A stretch of 64,000 nt of DNA from Planctomycetota bacterium. Lineage in GTDB: Bacteria > Planctomycetota > J058. Location: NCBI GenBank assembly GCA_023954375.1, contig JAMLIC010000021.1, positions 90,736 to 154,735 on the forward strand, read 5' to 3'. Below, piece by piece: positions 8,405 through 16,831 of the stretch. Made by a program: the position numbers and the translations under genes. Position 1 is the stretch's first letter, and the number at the start of each line of letters is the position of its first letter. The notes beneath the pieces were generated by a model. The model was not told the DNA's origin, did not search any database, and saw only the letters and a program-made list of their open reading frames with translations.

Positions 8405-9277
8405 TCAGCGCCGCGGCGCGAAGCGCTGCTTGAGCAGGTCGAGGAAGGCCGCGACCTTTCGCGACGTCTGGCGCCCGGCCGGGTAGACGGCGTGGACCGG
8501 AACCTCCGGCGCCGTCCACGCCGGGAGCAGGCGCTCGAGGCGCCGGCCCCCCTCGCACACGTAGTCGGGCAGGAGCGCGATCCCCAGCCCGGCCGTGGCC
8601 GCCTCGCGCAGCATGTCGTAGTCGTTGACGACGAGCCGCGGCCGGAGCGCGACCTCGACCTGCTGGCGGCCGGCGCGCAGCGTCCACGTGGCCCCCTCGT
8701 CGCCGCCGCCGAAGAGGATCGTGTCGTGCTCGGCGAGGCCCGCCGGCGCCTTCGGGGCCGGCCGCCGCCGCAGGTAGGCCGGCGCGGCGACGAGGAAGCG
8801 CTGCACGGTCCCCAGGCGCCGCGCCACGAGGGACGAGTCGGCCATGCGGCCGGCGCGGACGGCCACGTCGAAGCCCTCGGCCACGAGGTCGACGACGCGG
8901 TCGGTGCAGACCAGGTCCACCTGGACGGCCGGATGCTGCGCGAGGAACTCGGCCACGATCGGCCCCAGGAAGGCGAAGGTCAGCGGCGCGGTCACGCGCA
9001 GGCGCCCGCACGGGTCGGCGTGGAGGTCGGCCACGAGCCGGTCCGCGGCGCGCGCCTCGGCGACCACCCGCGCCGCGCGCTCGAAGTAGGCGGCGCCCAC
9101 GTCGGTCAGCCGCAGCCGCCGCGTCGTGCGCACGAGGAGCTGCGCGCCGAGGCGCGCCTCCAGCTCCGAGACCTTCCGGCTGGCGGTCGACTTCGGCATG
9201 CCGAGCGCCCGCGCCCCCGCCGTGAAGCTCCCGGCGCGCACGACCTCGACGAAGACCACCAGCTCGTTGAGGTCCAT
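8405..9277 (-). CDS. LysR-type transcriptional regulator
   Basis: This 290-residue protein matches the usual LTTR length. The N-terminal winged helix-turn-helix covers residues 1-60 (MDLNELVVFVEVVRAGSFT, then GMPKSTASRKVSELEARLG, LLVRTTRRLRLT). A periplasmic-binding-like effector domain follows (RLRVTAPLTFAFLGP; ADSSLVARRLG). It resembles the subgroup regulating pirin, quinone-reductase or aldo/keto-type genes. The start is placed at ATG 9277, where the conserved helix-turn-helix begins, with GGGAGG just upstream; the open frame extends 12 codons further but lacks homology. It probably autoregulates through the dyad 26 bp upstream and may control the adjacent pirin gene. The effector is unknown. 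Confidence 0.9.
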   Translation of the reverse strand: MDLNELVVFVEVVRAGSFTAGARALGMPKSTASRKVSELEARLGAQLLVRTTRRLRLTDVGAAYFERAARVVAEARAADRLVADLHADPCGRLRVTAPLTFAFLGPIVAEFLAQHPAVQVDLVCTDRVVDLVAEGFDVAVRAGRMADSSLVARRLGTVQRFLVAAPAYLRRRPAPKAPAGLAEHDTILFGGGDEGATWTLRAGRQQVEVALRPRLVVNDYDMLREAATAGLGIALLPDYVCEGGRRLERLLPAWTAPEVPVHAVYPAGRQTSRKVAAFLDLLKQRFAPRR

Positions 9278-9302
9278 GGCGCCTCCCGCTGCGGGCCGCA
9301 TT

Positions 9303-9318
9303 GTCCCACCCACGGGAC
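9303..9318. promoter_or_regulatory. Dyad GTCCC-N6-GGGAC upstream of LysR gene
   Basis: This perfect interrupted inverted repeat, GTCCCACCCACGGGAC, is centred about 34 bp before the LysR start codon. It is followed by GG exactly as in the copy upstream of pirin (8386-8401). Position and repetition fit an autoregulatory LysR operator. No experimental support. Confidence 0.4.
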
Positions 9319-9418
9319 GGTCCGTCGCGGGGAGGGGGCTCGATCGCGGGCGATGGCCTGCCTACCATTCCCTCGTTCGCGTGAGGCGCGAACAGACAGA
9401 TCGAGAACTACCTTTTCA

Positions 9419-9512
9419 ACTCGCCAGAGCGAGCGATGGGGACGGGCGGAACGGGCCAGATCGTGCCAGTCCGGGACGTGCTCCGATCGCCCGCCCCTCG
9501 CGAGCGCATCAT
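9419..9512 (+). repeat. Interspersed hairpin repeat, copy 1
   Basis: First of four copies of an intergenic repeat (others at 18361, 54048 and 54179). The long stem pairs 9433-9448 with 9488-9501. GCGA, GGGG and CGGGCG of the 5' arm pair with CGCCCG, CCCC and TCGC of the 3' arm, leaving a bulged T and a bulged A. An internal stem pairs the CGGGC of GAACGGGCC with the GTCCG that follows. The hexamer CGGGCG/CGCCCG replaces GGCGCG/CGCGCC of the other copies, a two-position compensatory change. The copy ends 26 bp before the YcaC-like gene start. Confidence 0.75.
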
Positions 9513-9538
9513 CCAGCTGCAGAGCAGAGGAGGTCGAC

Positions 9539-10171
9539 ATGGCGAACGGGTTCAAGTACAGGCGAATCTCGAAGGACGACGCGGCGGTGCTGCTCGTCGA
9601 TCACCAGTCGGGTCTGATCTCGCTGGTCCAGGACCACGCCCCGTCGGAGTTCAAGAACAACGTGCTCGCGCTCGGCGCGGTGGCCAAGTTCTTCGAGCTG
9701 CCGACGATCCTCACCACGAGCTTCGAGGACGGGCCCAACGGGCCGCTCGTCCCCGAGCTCAAGGCCCTGTTCCCCGAGGCCCCGTACTTCGCGCGCCCGG
9801 GGCAGATCAACGCCTGGGACAACGAGGACTTCGTCCGCGCCGTCGAGGCCACGGGCCGGCGGCAGCTGATCATCGCGGGCGTCGTGACCGACGTGTGCGT
9901 GGCCTTCCCCACGCTCTCGGCCCTGGAGGCGGGCTACGAGGTGTTCGTCGTCGTCGACGCCTCGGGGACGTTCAACCCGACGGTGCGCGACGTCGCGGTG
10001 ACGCGCATGGCCCACGCGGGCGCGCAGATGATGAACTGGTTCAGCGTCGCCTGCGAGCTGCACCGCGACTGGCGCAACGACATCGAGGGCCTGGGCAAGC
10101 TGCTCTCGGAGCACATCCCGAACTACCGGAACCTCATGACGAGCTACTTCGCCCAGCAGGGGCGCCGGTAG
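9539..10171 (+). CDS. YcaC-like isochorismatase-family hydrolase
   Basis: This 210-residue cysteine hydrolase of the isochorismatase/nicotinamidase superfamily belongs to the YcaC-related branch. Visible features are D21 in VLLVDHQSGL, the ARPGQINAWDNEDF segment typical of YcaC proteins, and the nucleophile C120 in IIAGVVTDVCVAFP. The cis-peptide motif GVVTDVC is intact. Such proteins are soluble, oligomeric enzymes; the physiological substrate of YcaC itself is unsettled. ATG 9539 has a strong GAGGAGG five bases upstream. The promoter region includes one copy of the interspersed hairpin repeat. It is divergent from the LysR gene and could be part of that regulon. Confidence 0.88.
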   Translation: MANGFKYRRISKDDAAVLLVDHQSGLISLVQDHAPSEFKNNVLALGAVAKFFELPTILTTSFEDGPNGPLVPELKALFPEAPYFARPGQINAWDNEDFVRAVEATGRRQLIIAGVVTDVCVAFPTLSALEAGYEVFVVVDASGTFNPTVRDVAVTRMAHAGAQMMNWFSVACELHRDWRNDIEGLGKLLSEHIPNYRNLMTSYFAQQGRR

Positions 10172-10218
10172 CGCGTCCCCGCTCGGACGTCCAGCCTCCG
10201 GGCCGGTATCGTGAGGGC

Positions 10219-10869
10219 GTGAGCCGAACGGCGCGCGCCCTCGCCCTCCTCATCGCCCTCGTCGGGGCCGGCTGCGCCACGCCCCGGTCGAATGAGCACG
10301 ACCTGGAGCGCTGCGGCGAGTGCCACCTCCGCGAGCACGGAAAGTGGTGCTTCTGCTTCGGCTTCCGGCCTGAGCAGGTGGTCGTCCTCCCGCGCGCAGA
10401 CGCGCCGTTCGCCCCCGACGAGGTGCGCTCGGCGCTGCACGTGGGTACGCGCTGGATGTACCGGTGGGAGGGCGCCGACGAGCCGCTGCGCGTCTGGGTC
10501 AGAGAGGTCACGGCGGTCGACGAGCACGGCCCCACGCTCGTCGAGTGCGAGGAGGGTCAGCCCGAGATCGGCGCTCCGTGGCGATGCCTGCGCTCGTCCA
10601 GCCAGGCGAGCAGCTGGGCGTTGCTCTCCGGTGGCGGCTTCCCATCCGATGGGACGACGGTTCGTCCTCGCGTCGAGGTGACCGTGCCCGCCGGGACCTT
10701 CACCTGCACGCAGTACGAGCTGGCCACCGAGAACGGCGCCGTGCGCTACGACTACAGCGCCGCCCTCCCCGGCGTCCTGGTCCGCTACGAGGTGATCGCG
10801 ACCGACGCCGACGGCGCGCCGAGGTCCCGTGGCCGGCTCGAGCTCCTCGATTACCATCCGCCTCCCTGA
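10219..10869 (+). CDS. Predicted lipoprotein of unknown function
   Basis: This 216-residue protein has a lipoprotein signal: positive VSRTAR, a hydrophobic core (ALALLIALVGAG) and Cys19 as the lipidation site. A Cys cluster follows (CGECH, WCFCFGF), then a domain of beta-strand character with WMYRWEGADEP, VTVPAGTFTCTQYEL and a C-terminal GVLVRYEVIA. The second half resembles the DUF3108-like or 'VPAGTF-x-C' domains found in exported lipoproteins, but no firm family is claimed. The GTG start at 10219 is the only one in frame that includes the signal. The gene lies between the YcaC-like hydrolase and the aldo/keto reductase on the same strand. Confidence 0.6.
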   Translation: MSRTARALALLIALVGAGCATPRSNEHDLERCGECHLREHGKWCFCFGFRPEQVVVLPRADAPFAPDEVRSALHVGTRWMYRWEGADEPLRVWVREVTAVDEHGPTLVECEEGQPEIGAPWRCLRSSSQASSWALLSGGGFPSDGTTVRPRVEVTVPAGTFTCTQYELATENGAVRYDYSAALPGVLVRYEVIATDADGAPRSRGRLELLDYHPPP

Positions 10870-10885
10870 GAGAGGAGAGGACCCC

Positions 10886-11890
10886 ATGGCCATGCGCCTG
10901 CTCGGTCGCACCGGCACGCTCGTCTCGGAGCTGTGCCTCGGCTGCATGACCTTCGGCAGAAACGACTGGGGCGTCGGCAGCCTGGGCGAGGCCGAGGCGG
11001 CGGACCTGGTCGCGCGCTCGATCGAGCGCGGGGTCAACTTCTTCGACACGGCCGACGTCTACTCGCGCGGCGAGTCGGAGGTGCTCCTCGGCCGCGCCCT
11101 GCGCGGGCGGCGCGACCAGGCGGTGATCGCGACCAAGGTCCGCGGCGCCATGAGCGAGGATCCAAACGACGTGGGCCTCTCGCGCCGGCACATCGTCGCC
11201 TCCTGCGAGGCCAGCCTGAAGCGCCTGGGCACGGACCGGATCGACCTCTACCAGGTCCACGGCTGGGACCCGCTCACGCCGCTCGAGGAGACGCTCGAGG
11301 CGCTCGACCTGCTCGTGCGCCAGGGCAAGGTCCTGTACCTGGGCGCCTCGAACCTCGCCGGCTGGCAGCTCGCCAAGGCGCTCGAGCTGCAGAAGGCCCA
11401 CGGCTGGGCGCGCTTCGTCACGCTCCAGCCCTACTACTCGCTCGTCGGCCGCGAGATCGAGTTCGAGCTCGTGCCCCTGTGCGAGGCCGAGGGCGTGGGC
11501 CTGCTCCCCTGGTCGCCGCTGGCCGGCGGCTACCTGTCGGCGAAGTACCGCCACGGCGGCGAGGGCCGCCGCAGCGGCGAGCGGCAGTTCCCGCCCGTCG
11601 ACAAGGTCCGGGGCGAGAAGGTGCTCGACGTGCTCGAGGACGTCGCCCGCGGCCTCGACACGACGCCGGCGCGGGTGGCGCTGGCCTGGGTGCTCCGGCG
11701 ATCGATGGTCACGTCGGTGATCATCGGCGCCCGCTCGCGCGAGCAGCTCGACGACAACCTCGCCGCGGCCGAGCTCGCGCTCGGCGACGACGCCATGCGG
11801 CGCCTCGACGAGGTGAGCGCCCTGCCCCTGCCCTACCCGCAGTGGATGATCGCCTTCCAGGGGCAGAACCGGCCGCGGCCGATCCGCTAG
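10886..11890 (+). CDS. Aldo/keto reductase
   Basis: This 334-residue NADPH-dependent oxidoreductase is of the AKR superfamily, YajO/YghZ-like branch. The catalytic tetrad is visible: D54 and Y59 (FFDTADVYSRGE), K84 (IATKVRG) and H125 (LYQVHGWD). The cofactor-binding end carries SVIIGARSREQLDDNL. It should be a cytoplasmic (alpha/beta)8 barrel reducing aldehydes or ketones; the substrate cannot be read from sequence. ATG 10886 has AGAGGAGAGG just upstream, preferred over a longer in-frame ATG at 10829 that lies inside the lipoprotein gene. It ends in a 4-bp tail-to-tail overlap with the Uma2 gene. Confidence 0.92.
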   Translation: MAMRLLGRTGTLVSELCLGCMTFGRNDWGVGSLGEAEAADLVARSIERGVNFFDTADVYSRGESEVLLGRALRGRRDQAVIATKVRGAMSEDPNDVGLSRRHIVASCEASLKRLGTDRIDLYQVHGWDPLTPLEETLEALDLLVRQGKVLYLGASNLAGWQLAKALELQKAHGWARFVTLQPYYSLVGREIEFELVPLCEAEGVGLLPWSPLAGGYLSAKYRHGGEGRRSGERQFPPVDKVRGEKVLDVLEDVARGLDTTPARVALAWVLRRSMVTSVIIGARSREQLDDNLAAAELALGDDAMRRLDEVSALPLPYPQWMIAFQGQNRPRPIR

Positions 11891-12636
11891 AGCCGACCCC
11901 GCAGCCGCTCCAGCTCGGCCTGCACCCGCGCCAGCTCGGCCTCGGCCCGCTCGGCGCGGTCCTCCGCCCGCGCCGCCCGCTCGCTCGGCGTGAGCAGCGG
12001 CTCGGCGGCGCCGGGGAGGCGGAAGCGCAGCTTGCGCCCGTGCGCCGCCAGCTCCAGCCCCAGCTCCCGGCTCTCGAGCCGGCCGTCCGGACCGGGCTCG
12101 ATCGGCTGGTAGACGCCGCGCTCGAGGCGGAAGCCGCGCAGGCCCGCCTCGATCCAGTCGCGGCTCAGGTCGAAGAGGAAGTACTCCGGGACCTGGAGGT
12201 CGTCACGGTAGATCGACATCTTGCGCCCGAGGTCCTCCGTCCGGGAGCCCCGGGAGGTGATCTCGAGCACGAAGCAGGGCCGCCGCCCGCCCTCCTCCCA
12301 CGTCTTGAAGGTGCGGCGCTGGCGCATGGGCGCGCCCTTCACGACGTAGCAGTCCGGGCTCACCACGTCGCGCGGCTCGCCCTCGGTGAAGTAGACGAAG
12401 TTGTTCCCCGACACGTAGACCTGGTCGCTCGCCAGGTGCTCCCGGAGCGTCTCCACGGCCGCGCGCAGCGCGTCCGCGTGCTCGTCCGTCTCGGCCATCG
12501 GCATCCCGTCGCTCTCCGGGTAGTCGACGGGGTGGGCGGGGACGACCTGGCGCTGGTCCATCGCGTGGCCCTCCATGGCGTGGCCCTCCGTGTCCCCGGC
12601 CGCCGGCCGGGGCACGCTGACGTTCGCTTCCAGCAT
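11887..12636 (-). CDS. Uma2-family (DUF820) restriction-endonuclease-like protein
   Basis: This 249-residue protein has the Uma2 PD-(D/E)XK fold: SPDCYVVKG supplies the acidic residue, FVLEITSRGSRTEDLG the E-x-S element, and KMSIYRDDLQVPEYFLFD the family signature. A C-terminal coiled coil follows (RAARAEDRAERAEAELARV). Uma2 proteins are abundant in cyanobacteria and planctomycetes and their role is not well defined. The N-terminus has an imperfect duplication (EGHAMEGHAM), so ATG codons at residues 21 and 26 are alternative starts. The stop overlaps the aldo/keto reductase stop tail to tail. Confidence 0.85.
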   Translation of the reverse strand: MLEANVSVPRPAAGDTEGHAMEGHAMDQRQVVPAHPVDYPESDGMPMAETDEHADALRAAVETLREHLASDQVYVSGNNFVYFTEGEPRDVVSPDCYVVKGAPMRQRRTFKTWEEGGRRPCFVLEITSRGSRTEDLGRKMSIYRDDLQVPEYFLFDLSRDWIEAGLRGFRLERGVYQPIEPGPDGRLESRELGLELAAHGRKLRFRLPGAAEPLLTPSERAARAEDRAERAEAELARVQAELERLRGRL

Positions 12637-12707
12637 TGTAGCCCTGCGCTCGCTCCGTCGCCCGCGCCCGAGGTCCGCGGCCCGACGAGAGCGACCCTAA
12701 CAAAGAC

Positions 12708-13577
12708 CTACGACAGCCGCCGCTCGACCCAGCCGAGGAGGTGCGCCCAGACCTCCTCCTTGTTGGTCTCGTTGAACAGCTCGTGCCGCGCGCCGGGCCA
12801 CAGGCGCAGCTCCTTGTCCTGGCTCGCCGCGGCCGCGTGGAGCCCGCGGGTGCCCTCGACGTCGACCACGCCGTCGTCCTCGCCGTGCATGAGGAGGAGC
12901 GGCAGGTCGAGGGCCGTCGCCGTGGCCAGCGCCGCCTCCTGCGCGGCCATCGCCTCCGTGTACCAGCGGGCGGTCGCGCCCTTCTCCACCAGCGGGTCGG
13001 CCAGGTAGGCGCGGCCCACCTCGAGGTCGCGGCTGAGCTGCGCCACGTCGAGGTCGGCCGGGATCCGGAACCACGGCAGCCACCGCGAGAGCACCCGCCC
13101 GGCCGCCGTCTTCCAGGCCGGCAGGGGCATCTTCACCTTGAGGAACGGCGACGTGAGCACCACGCCGCGCAGGGCGGGCAGGCGGTGGCGCCGCTCCTGC
13201 AGGGTCCGCGCGACGACGAGGCCGCCCATGCTGTGACCGACCAGGAACAGCGGCCCCTCGCCGTGCGCCGTGACGTGCAGCAGGTAGGCCTCGACGTCGT
13301 CCAGGAACTCGCCCCAGCGGCGCACGAACGTCCGCCGCCCGCCCGAGCGCCCGTGCCCGCGCAGGTCGAGCGCGTAGGCGTCGCAGCCGCGCGCCGCGAA
13401 CCAGCGCAGGGTCGGGACGTAGCGCCCGCCGTGCTCGGCGAAGCCGTGGACGAAGGCGACCCGCGCCCGGGCCTGCCCCTCGGGCCGCACGCGGCGGGTC
13501 CACAGCGCGGTCTGGTCGGCCGAGCGGAGCTGCTGCTCCTCGACGGCCAGCGCGGTCGGGGCGGGCGAGGTGCTCAT
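12708..13577 (-). CDS. Lysophospholipase/monoacylglycerol lipase-like alpha/beta hydrolase
   Basis: This 289-residue serine hydrolase is of the Hydrolase_4 type. It shows the oxyanion strand FVHGFAEHGGRY, LRGHGRSGG, nucleophile motif LVGHSMGG, an acidic residue in LMHGEDDGVVD and the histidine in GARHELFNE. This set is characteristic of monoacylglycerol lipases and PldB-like lysophospholipases. No signal peptide is seen, so it is likely cytoplasmic. ATG 13577 faces away from the oligopeptide-transport operon, leaving a 118-bp divergent region. Substrate is inferred from family only. Confidence 0.9.
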   Translation of the reverse strand: MSTSPAPTALAVEEQQLRSADQTALWTRRVRPEGQARARVAFVHGFAEHGGRYVPTLRWFAARGCDAYALDLRGHGRSGGRRTFVRRWGEFLDDVEAYLLHVTAHGEGPLFLVGHSMGGLVVARTLQERRHRLPALRGVVLTSPFLKVKMPLPAWKTAAGRVLSRWLPWFRIPADLDVAQLSRDLEVGRAYLADPLVEKGATARWYTEAMAAQEAALATATALDLPLLLMHGEDDGVVDVEGTRGLHAAAASQDKELRLWPGARHELFNETNKEEVWAHLLGWVERRLS

Positions 13578-13639
13578 GCGGGGATCTTAACGGTGCCTTG
13601 CGCATCAGCGCATCTCCTGAGAACGTGTCCGGCCTTCCA

Positions 13640-13682
13640 CGAGGCCCGCGGCTCCGCCCTTGCTCCTGGCGAGGCCCGCGGC
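13640..13682. repeat. Direct repeat CGAGGCCCGCGGC x2
   Basis: The 13-mer CGAGGCCCGCGGC occurs at 13640-13652 and again at 13670-13682, 30 bp apart. It lies in the divergent region between the lipase and the peptide-binding protein, and the second copy ends 13 bp before that gene's ATG. It could be a regulator site, or simply chance in such GC-rich DNA. Confidence 0.3.
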
Positions 13683-13695
13683 CGAGCGAGGGACG

Positions 13696-15777
13696 ATGAA
13701 CGACCGGACCGACAAGCTCGCCTCCCTGGGCACGTTCCAGCTCGTGCTCACGGGCCTCCTCCTGGTGCTCATCTTCGTGGGCGTGCGCGCGCTCGACGTG
13801 GCCGACGGCCACCAGCAGACGAACGCCACCGCGATCCAGGCCAAGCTCGACGCCCAGACGCAGCTCCTGCGCGACCTCACCGGCGAGGTGCGGCGCCTGC
13901 AGGACCAGCGGCGCACGGTCGACGAGCTGAAGGAGGCCCTGCGCTCGGCCCAGCCGGCCTACGTGCCCATGCCGATGGCGCCGCAGGCCTACGGCCCGCC
14001 CCAGCAGGGCGCCCCGGCGCAGCCGCAGCAGGGCGCCCCGGCGCAGCCGGCGATCGAGGAGTCGAGCCCGCAGACGTCGCGGCCCGGCTCGGGCGCGACC
14101 AACACCGAGGGCATGGGCACGAGCGACCGCGTCCCGGGCCCAGACCCGGAGGCCGTGATCGGCGGCTCCTACGTCGAGGCCATGTCCGAGCCGTCGACGC
14201 TCAACTACTACACGACGAGCGAGGGCGCGACGCGCCAGGTGATGATGAACGTCCTCGAGACGCTCTTCACCGTGAGCGAGCAGGACCCGACGAAGCTCGA
14301 CGCCATGCTGGCCGAGTCGTGGGAGCAGAAGGACGAGCTGACCTACGTCTACCACCTGCGCCGCGGCGTCACGTGGGCCGACGGGGCGCCGTTCACGGCT
14401 GACGACGTGGTCTTCACCTACGCCGTGATCCAGGACAAGAGCGTCAAGGCCGACGCCCACCGCGGCGCCTACGTCGACGTCGAGTCGGTGACGAAGCTCG
14501 ACGGCCACACGATCCAGGTCAAGTTCAAGACGCCCTACTGGAAGAGCCTCTACGTCTTCGGCAACTCGCTGTGGATCATCCCGAAGCACTGGTACGAGCA
14601 GCAGATCGCCGACGTCGCCCGGCAGAAGAAGATCGAGAAGTTCTCGGTCGTCCCGGGCGAGGAGGGCTTCGGCCGGATCTTCAACGAGATCCGCCGCCCC
14701 TGCGTCGGCACCGGCCCCTACACGGTCCCGGCCGACGGCTGGATCCCGGGCGAGAGCCTGACGCTCAAGCGCAACCCCGACTACTGGCGGCTGCGCGTCG
14801 TCCCGAACATCTGGAACATCGAGACGCGGCGGGTGCGCTTCATCAGCGACCACCTGGCGGTCCTGAACCAGGTGCGGCAGCAGAAGATCGACGTGCAGGT
14901 GGTCAAGCTCGACGAGTGGCAGGACAGCCTCTCGAAGGAGCGCGTGATCGCCGACAACTACAACTACTACACCTACGACCACCTCGGCCTGGGCTTCAAC
15001 TACATCGTCTGGAACTGCCGCAAGTTCCCCTTCGACGACAAGGACGTGCGCGTCGCCATGACGCACCTCGTCGACCGCTCCGGCATGCTGCGCGACCTGT
15101 GGCGCAACGACGGCCGGATCGCGACCTGCCCCAACAAGCCGATCTACCCCGAGTACCACCCGACGATCGAGCCGCACCCGTTCGACCCGCAGAAGGCGGC
15201 CGAGCTCCTGCGCGCCGCGGGCTTCGTCGACAACGACGGCGACGGCATCCTCGAGAAGAAGGTCGACGGGCAGTGGAAGCGCCTCGAGTTCGTGCTCAAG
15301 GTCCCCTCGGGGATCGTCGAGTACGAGCGCATCGGCTCCAAGGTACAGGAGGCCATGGCGAAGGTCGGGGTGCGCATGGAGATCCGCCCCATGGAGTGGA
15401 GCGTGTTCATCGAGCACCTCTACGAGCGCAACTTCGACGCCATGTGCCTCTACTCGAGCTTCTCGGACCCCTGGATCGACAACTACCAGGACTACCACAG
15501 CAGCGAGGACGTGCCTCGCGGCGGCAACACGCCCGGCTTCCACTCGCCCGCGCTCGACCAGCTCCTCACGGACATGCGGCGCGAGTTCGACCGCGACAAG
15601 CGCGTGCCGATGTACCACCGGCTCTACCAGCTCCTCCACGACGAGCAGCCGCTGACCCTGCTCATCCACGGGCGCGTCCACGTGCTCGCCCACAAGCGCT
15701 TCCAGAACGTCGTCGTCCGGCACAAGGGCATGCGCTCGACCTACTGGTGGGTCGACCCGAAGTCGCCGATCCAGTAA
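13696..15777 (+). CDS. Membrane-anchored oligopeptide-type ABC substrate-binding protein
   Basis: This 693-residue protein belongs to solute-binding family 5. Instead of a cleaved signal it has an N-terminal membrane segment (LVLTGLLLVLIFVGVRAL, about residues 16-33). A predicted coiled coil (about 45-85) and a Pro/Gln-rich linker with the repeat QQGAPAQP twice follow. The binding domain then starts near residue 160 (VEAMSEPSTLNYYT; YHLRRGVTWADGAPFTADDV, the family signature). The coiled-coil stalk is longer than in typical DppA/OppA (about 530 residues). ATG 13696 has GAGGGA upstream. The two permease genes follow closely. Ligand is probably a peptide, but that is inferred. Confidence 0.88.
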   Translation: MNDRTDKLASLGTFQLVLTGLLLVLIFVGVRALDVADGHQQTNATAIQAKLDAQTQLLRDLTGEVRRLQDQRRTVDELKEALRSAQPAYVPMPMAPQAYGPPQQGAPAQPQQGAPAQPAIEESSPQTSRPGSGATNTEGMGTSDRVPGPDPEAVIGGSYVEAMSEPSTLNYYTTSEGATRQVMMNVLETLFTVSEQDPTKLDAMLAESWEQKDELTYVYHLRRGVTWADGAPFTADDVVFTYAVIQDKSVKADAHRGAYVDVESVTKLDGHTIQVKFKTPYWKSLYVFGNSLWIIPKHWYEQQIADVARQKKIEKFSVVPGEEGFGRIFNEIRRPCVGTGPYTVPADGWIPGESLTLKRNPDYWRLRVVPNIWNIETRRVRFISDHLAVLNQVRQQKIDVQVVKLDEWQDSLSKERVIADNYNYYTYDHLGLGFNYIVWNCRKFPFDDKDVRVAMTHLVDRSGMLRDLWRNDGRIATCPNKPIYPEYHPTIEPHPFDPQKAAELLRAAGFVDNDGDGILEKKVDGQWKRLEFVLKVPSGIVEYERIGSKVQEAMAKVGVRMEIRPMEWSVFIEHLYERNFDAMCLYSSFSDPWIDNYQDYHSSEDVPRGGNTPGFHSPALDQLLTDMRREFDRDKRVPMYHRLYQLLHDEQPLTLLIHGRVHVLAHKRFQNVVVRHKGMRSTYWWVDPKSPIQ

Positions 15778-15801
15778 CGCCGCCGAGGACCCCGCCGCCC
15801 G

Positions 15802-16824
15802 GTGACGACCTACATCCTCAAGCGCCTGCTGCTCATGATCCCGACGCTCGTCGGGATCACCATCGTCGTCTTCGTCATCAGCCACCTCGCGCCCGGCGAT
15901 CCGATCGAGGCCGAGTTCGGCGGCGGCGGCGGCATGGGCGCGGGGGCCACCGCGGGCGCCACGCAGACCATGGCCGAGCGCCAGGCCATGATCGAGGCGC
16001 GGAAGAAGGAGCTCGGCCTCGACAAGCCGATCCCCGTCCAGTACGTCATGTGGCTGGGCCGCGTCGCCCAGGGCGACTGGGGCGAGTCGCTCAAGTACCG
16101 CGTCCCGGTGAGCGAGAAGATCTGGGACGCGCTCAAGGTCACCGTCCAGCTGAACATCATCAGCCTGGCGCTGATCTACCTGATCGCCGTCCCGCTCGGC
16201 ATCCACGCGGCCGTGCGACGAGGCACGAAGGACGAGCGGGCCGTCGGCATCTCGCTCTTCGCCCTCTACTCCGCGCCCTCGTTCTGGGTGGCGACGATCC
16301 TGCTCTTCTACTTCGCCAGCCCCGCCCACTTCGAGTGGTTCGACGGCGTCGGGCTCCACAGCGAGCGCTACGAGCAGTTCACCTACCTCGGGCAGCTGAA
16401 GGACTGGGTGTGGCACCTCGTCCTGCCCGTGATCTGCCTCACCTACAACGGGCTGGCCGGCCTCTCCCGCTACGCCCGCTCGGGCATGCTCGAGATCATC
16501 CGCCGCGACTACATCCGCACGGCCCGCGCCAAGGGGCTGCCCGAGCGCACGGTGATCTTCAAGCACGCCCTGCGCAACTCGCTCATCCCGATCGTCACGC
16601 TCATGGCCAGCCTCCTGCCGGCCATGATCGGCGGGTCGGTGATCATCGAGTACATCTTCACGATCAACGGCATGGGCAAGCTGTCGATCGATGCCGTCCT
16701 GTCGCGCGACTACAACATGGTGATGGCCTTCACGACGCTCTCGGCCGTGCTGGTCCTCCTGGGCATGCTCCTCTCGGACATCCTCTACACCGTGGTCGAC
16801 CCGCGGATCTCGCTCGAGGGGTGA
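15802..16824 (+). CDS. Oligopeptide-type ABC permease, DppB-like
   Basis: This 340-residue inner-membrane permease starts at GTG 15802. The N-terminus LLLMIPTLVGITIVVFVISHLAPGDP is typical of DppB/OppB; the shorter landmark HLAPGDP is clear. About six membrane helices follow, with the EAA loop containing RTARAKGLPERTVIFKHALRN and a C-terminal FTINGMGKLSIDAV. A Gly/Ala-rich insertion (GGGGMGAGATAGATQ) sits in the first periplasmic loop. It works with the downstream permease as a heterodimer through which the binding protein delivers substrate. The gene starts 24 bp after the binding-protein stop and ends 7 bp before the next gene. Confidence 0.92.
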   Translation: MTTYILKRLLLMIPTLVGITIVVFVISHLAPGDPIEAEFGGGGGMGAGATAGATQTMAERQAMIEARKKELGLDKPIPVQYVMWLGRVAQGDWGESLKYRVPVSEKIWDALKVTVQLNIISLALIYLIAVPLGIHAAVRRGTKDERAVGISLFALYSAPSFWVATILLFYFASPAHFEWFDGVGLHSERYEQFTYLGQLKDWVWHLVLPVICLTYNGLAGLSRYARSGMLEIIRRDYIRTARAKGLPERTVIFKHALRNSLIPIVTLMASLLPAMIGGSVIIEYIFTINGMGKLSIDAVLSRDYNMVMAFTTLSAVLVLLGMLLSDILYTVVDPRISLEG

Positions 16825-16831
16825 CGGCCAC

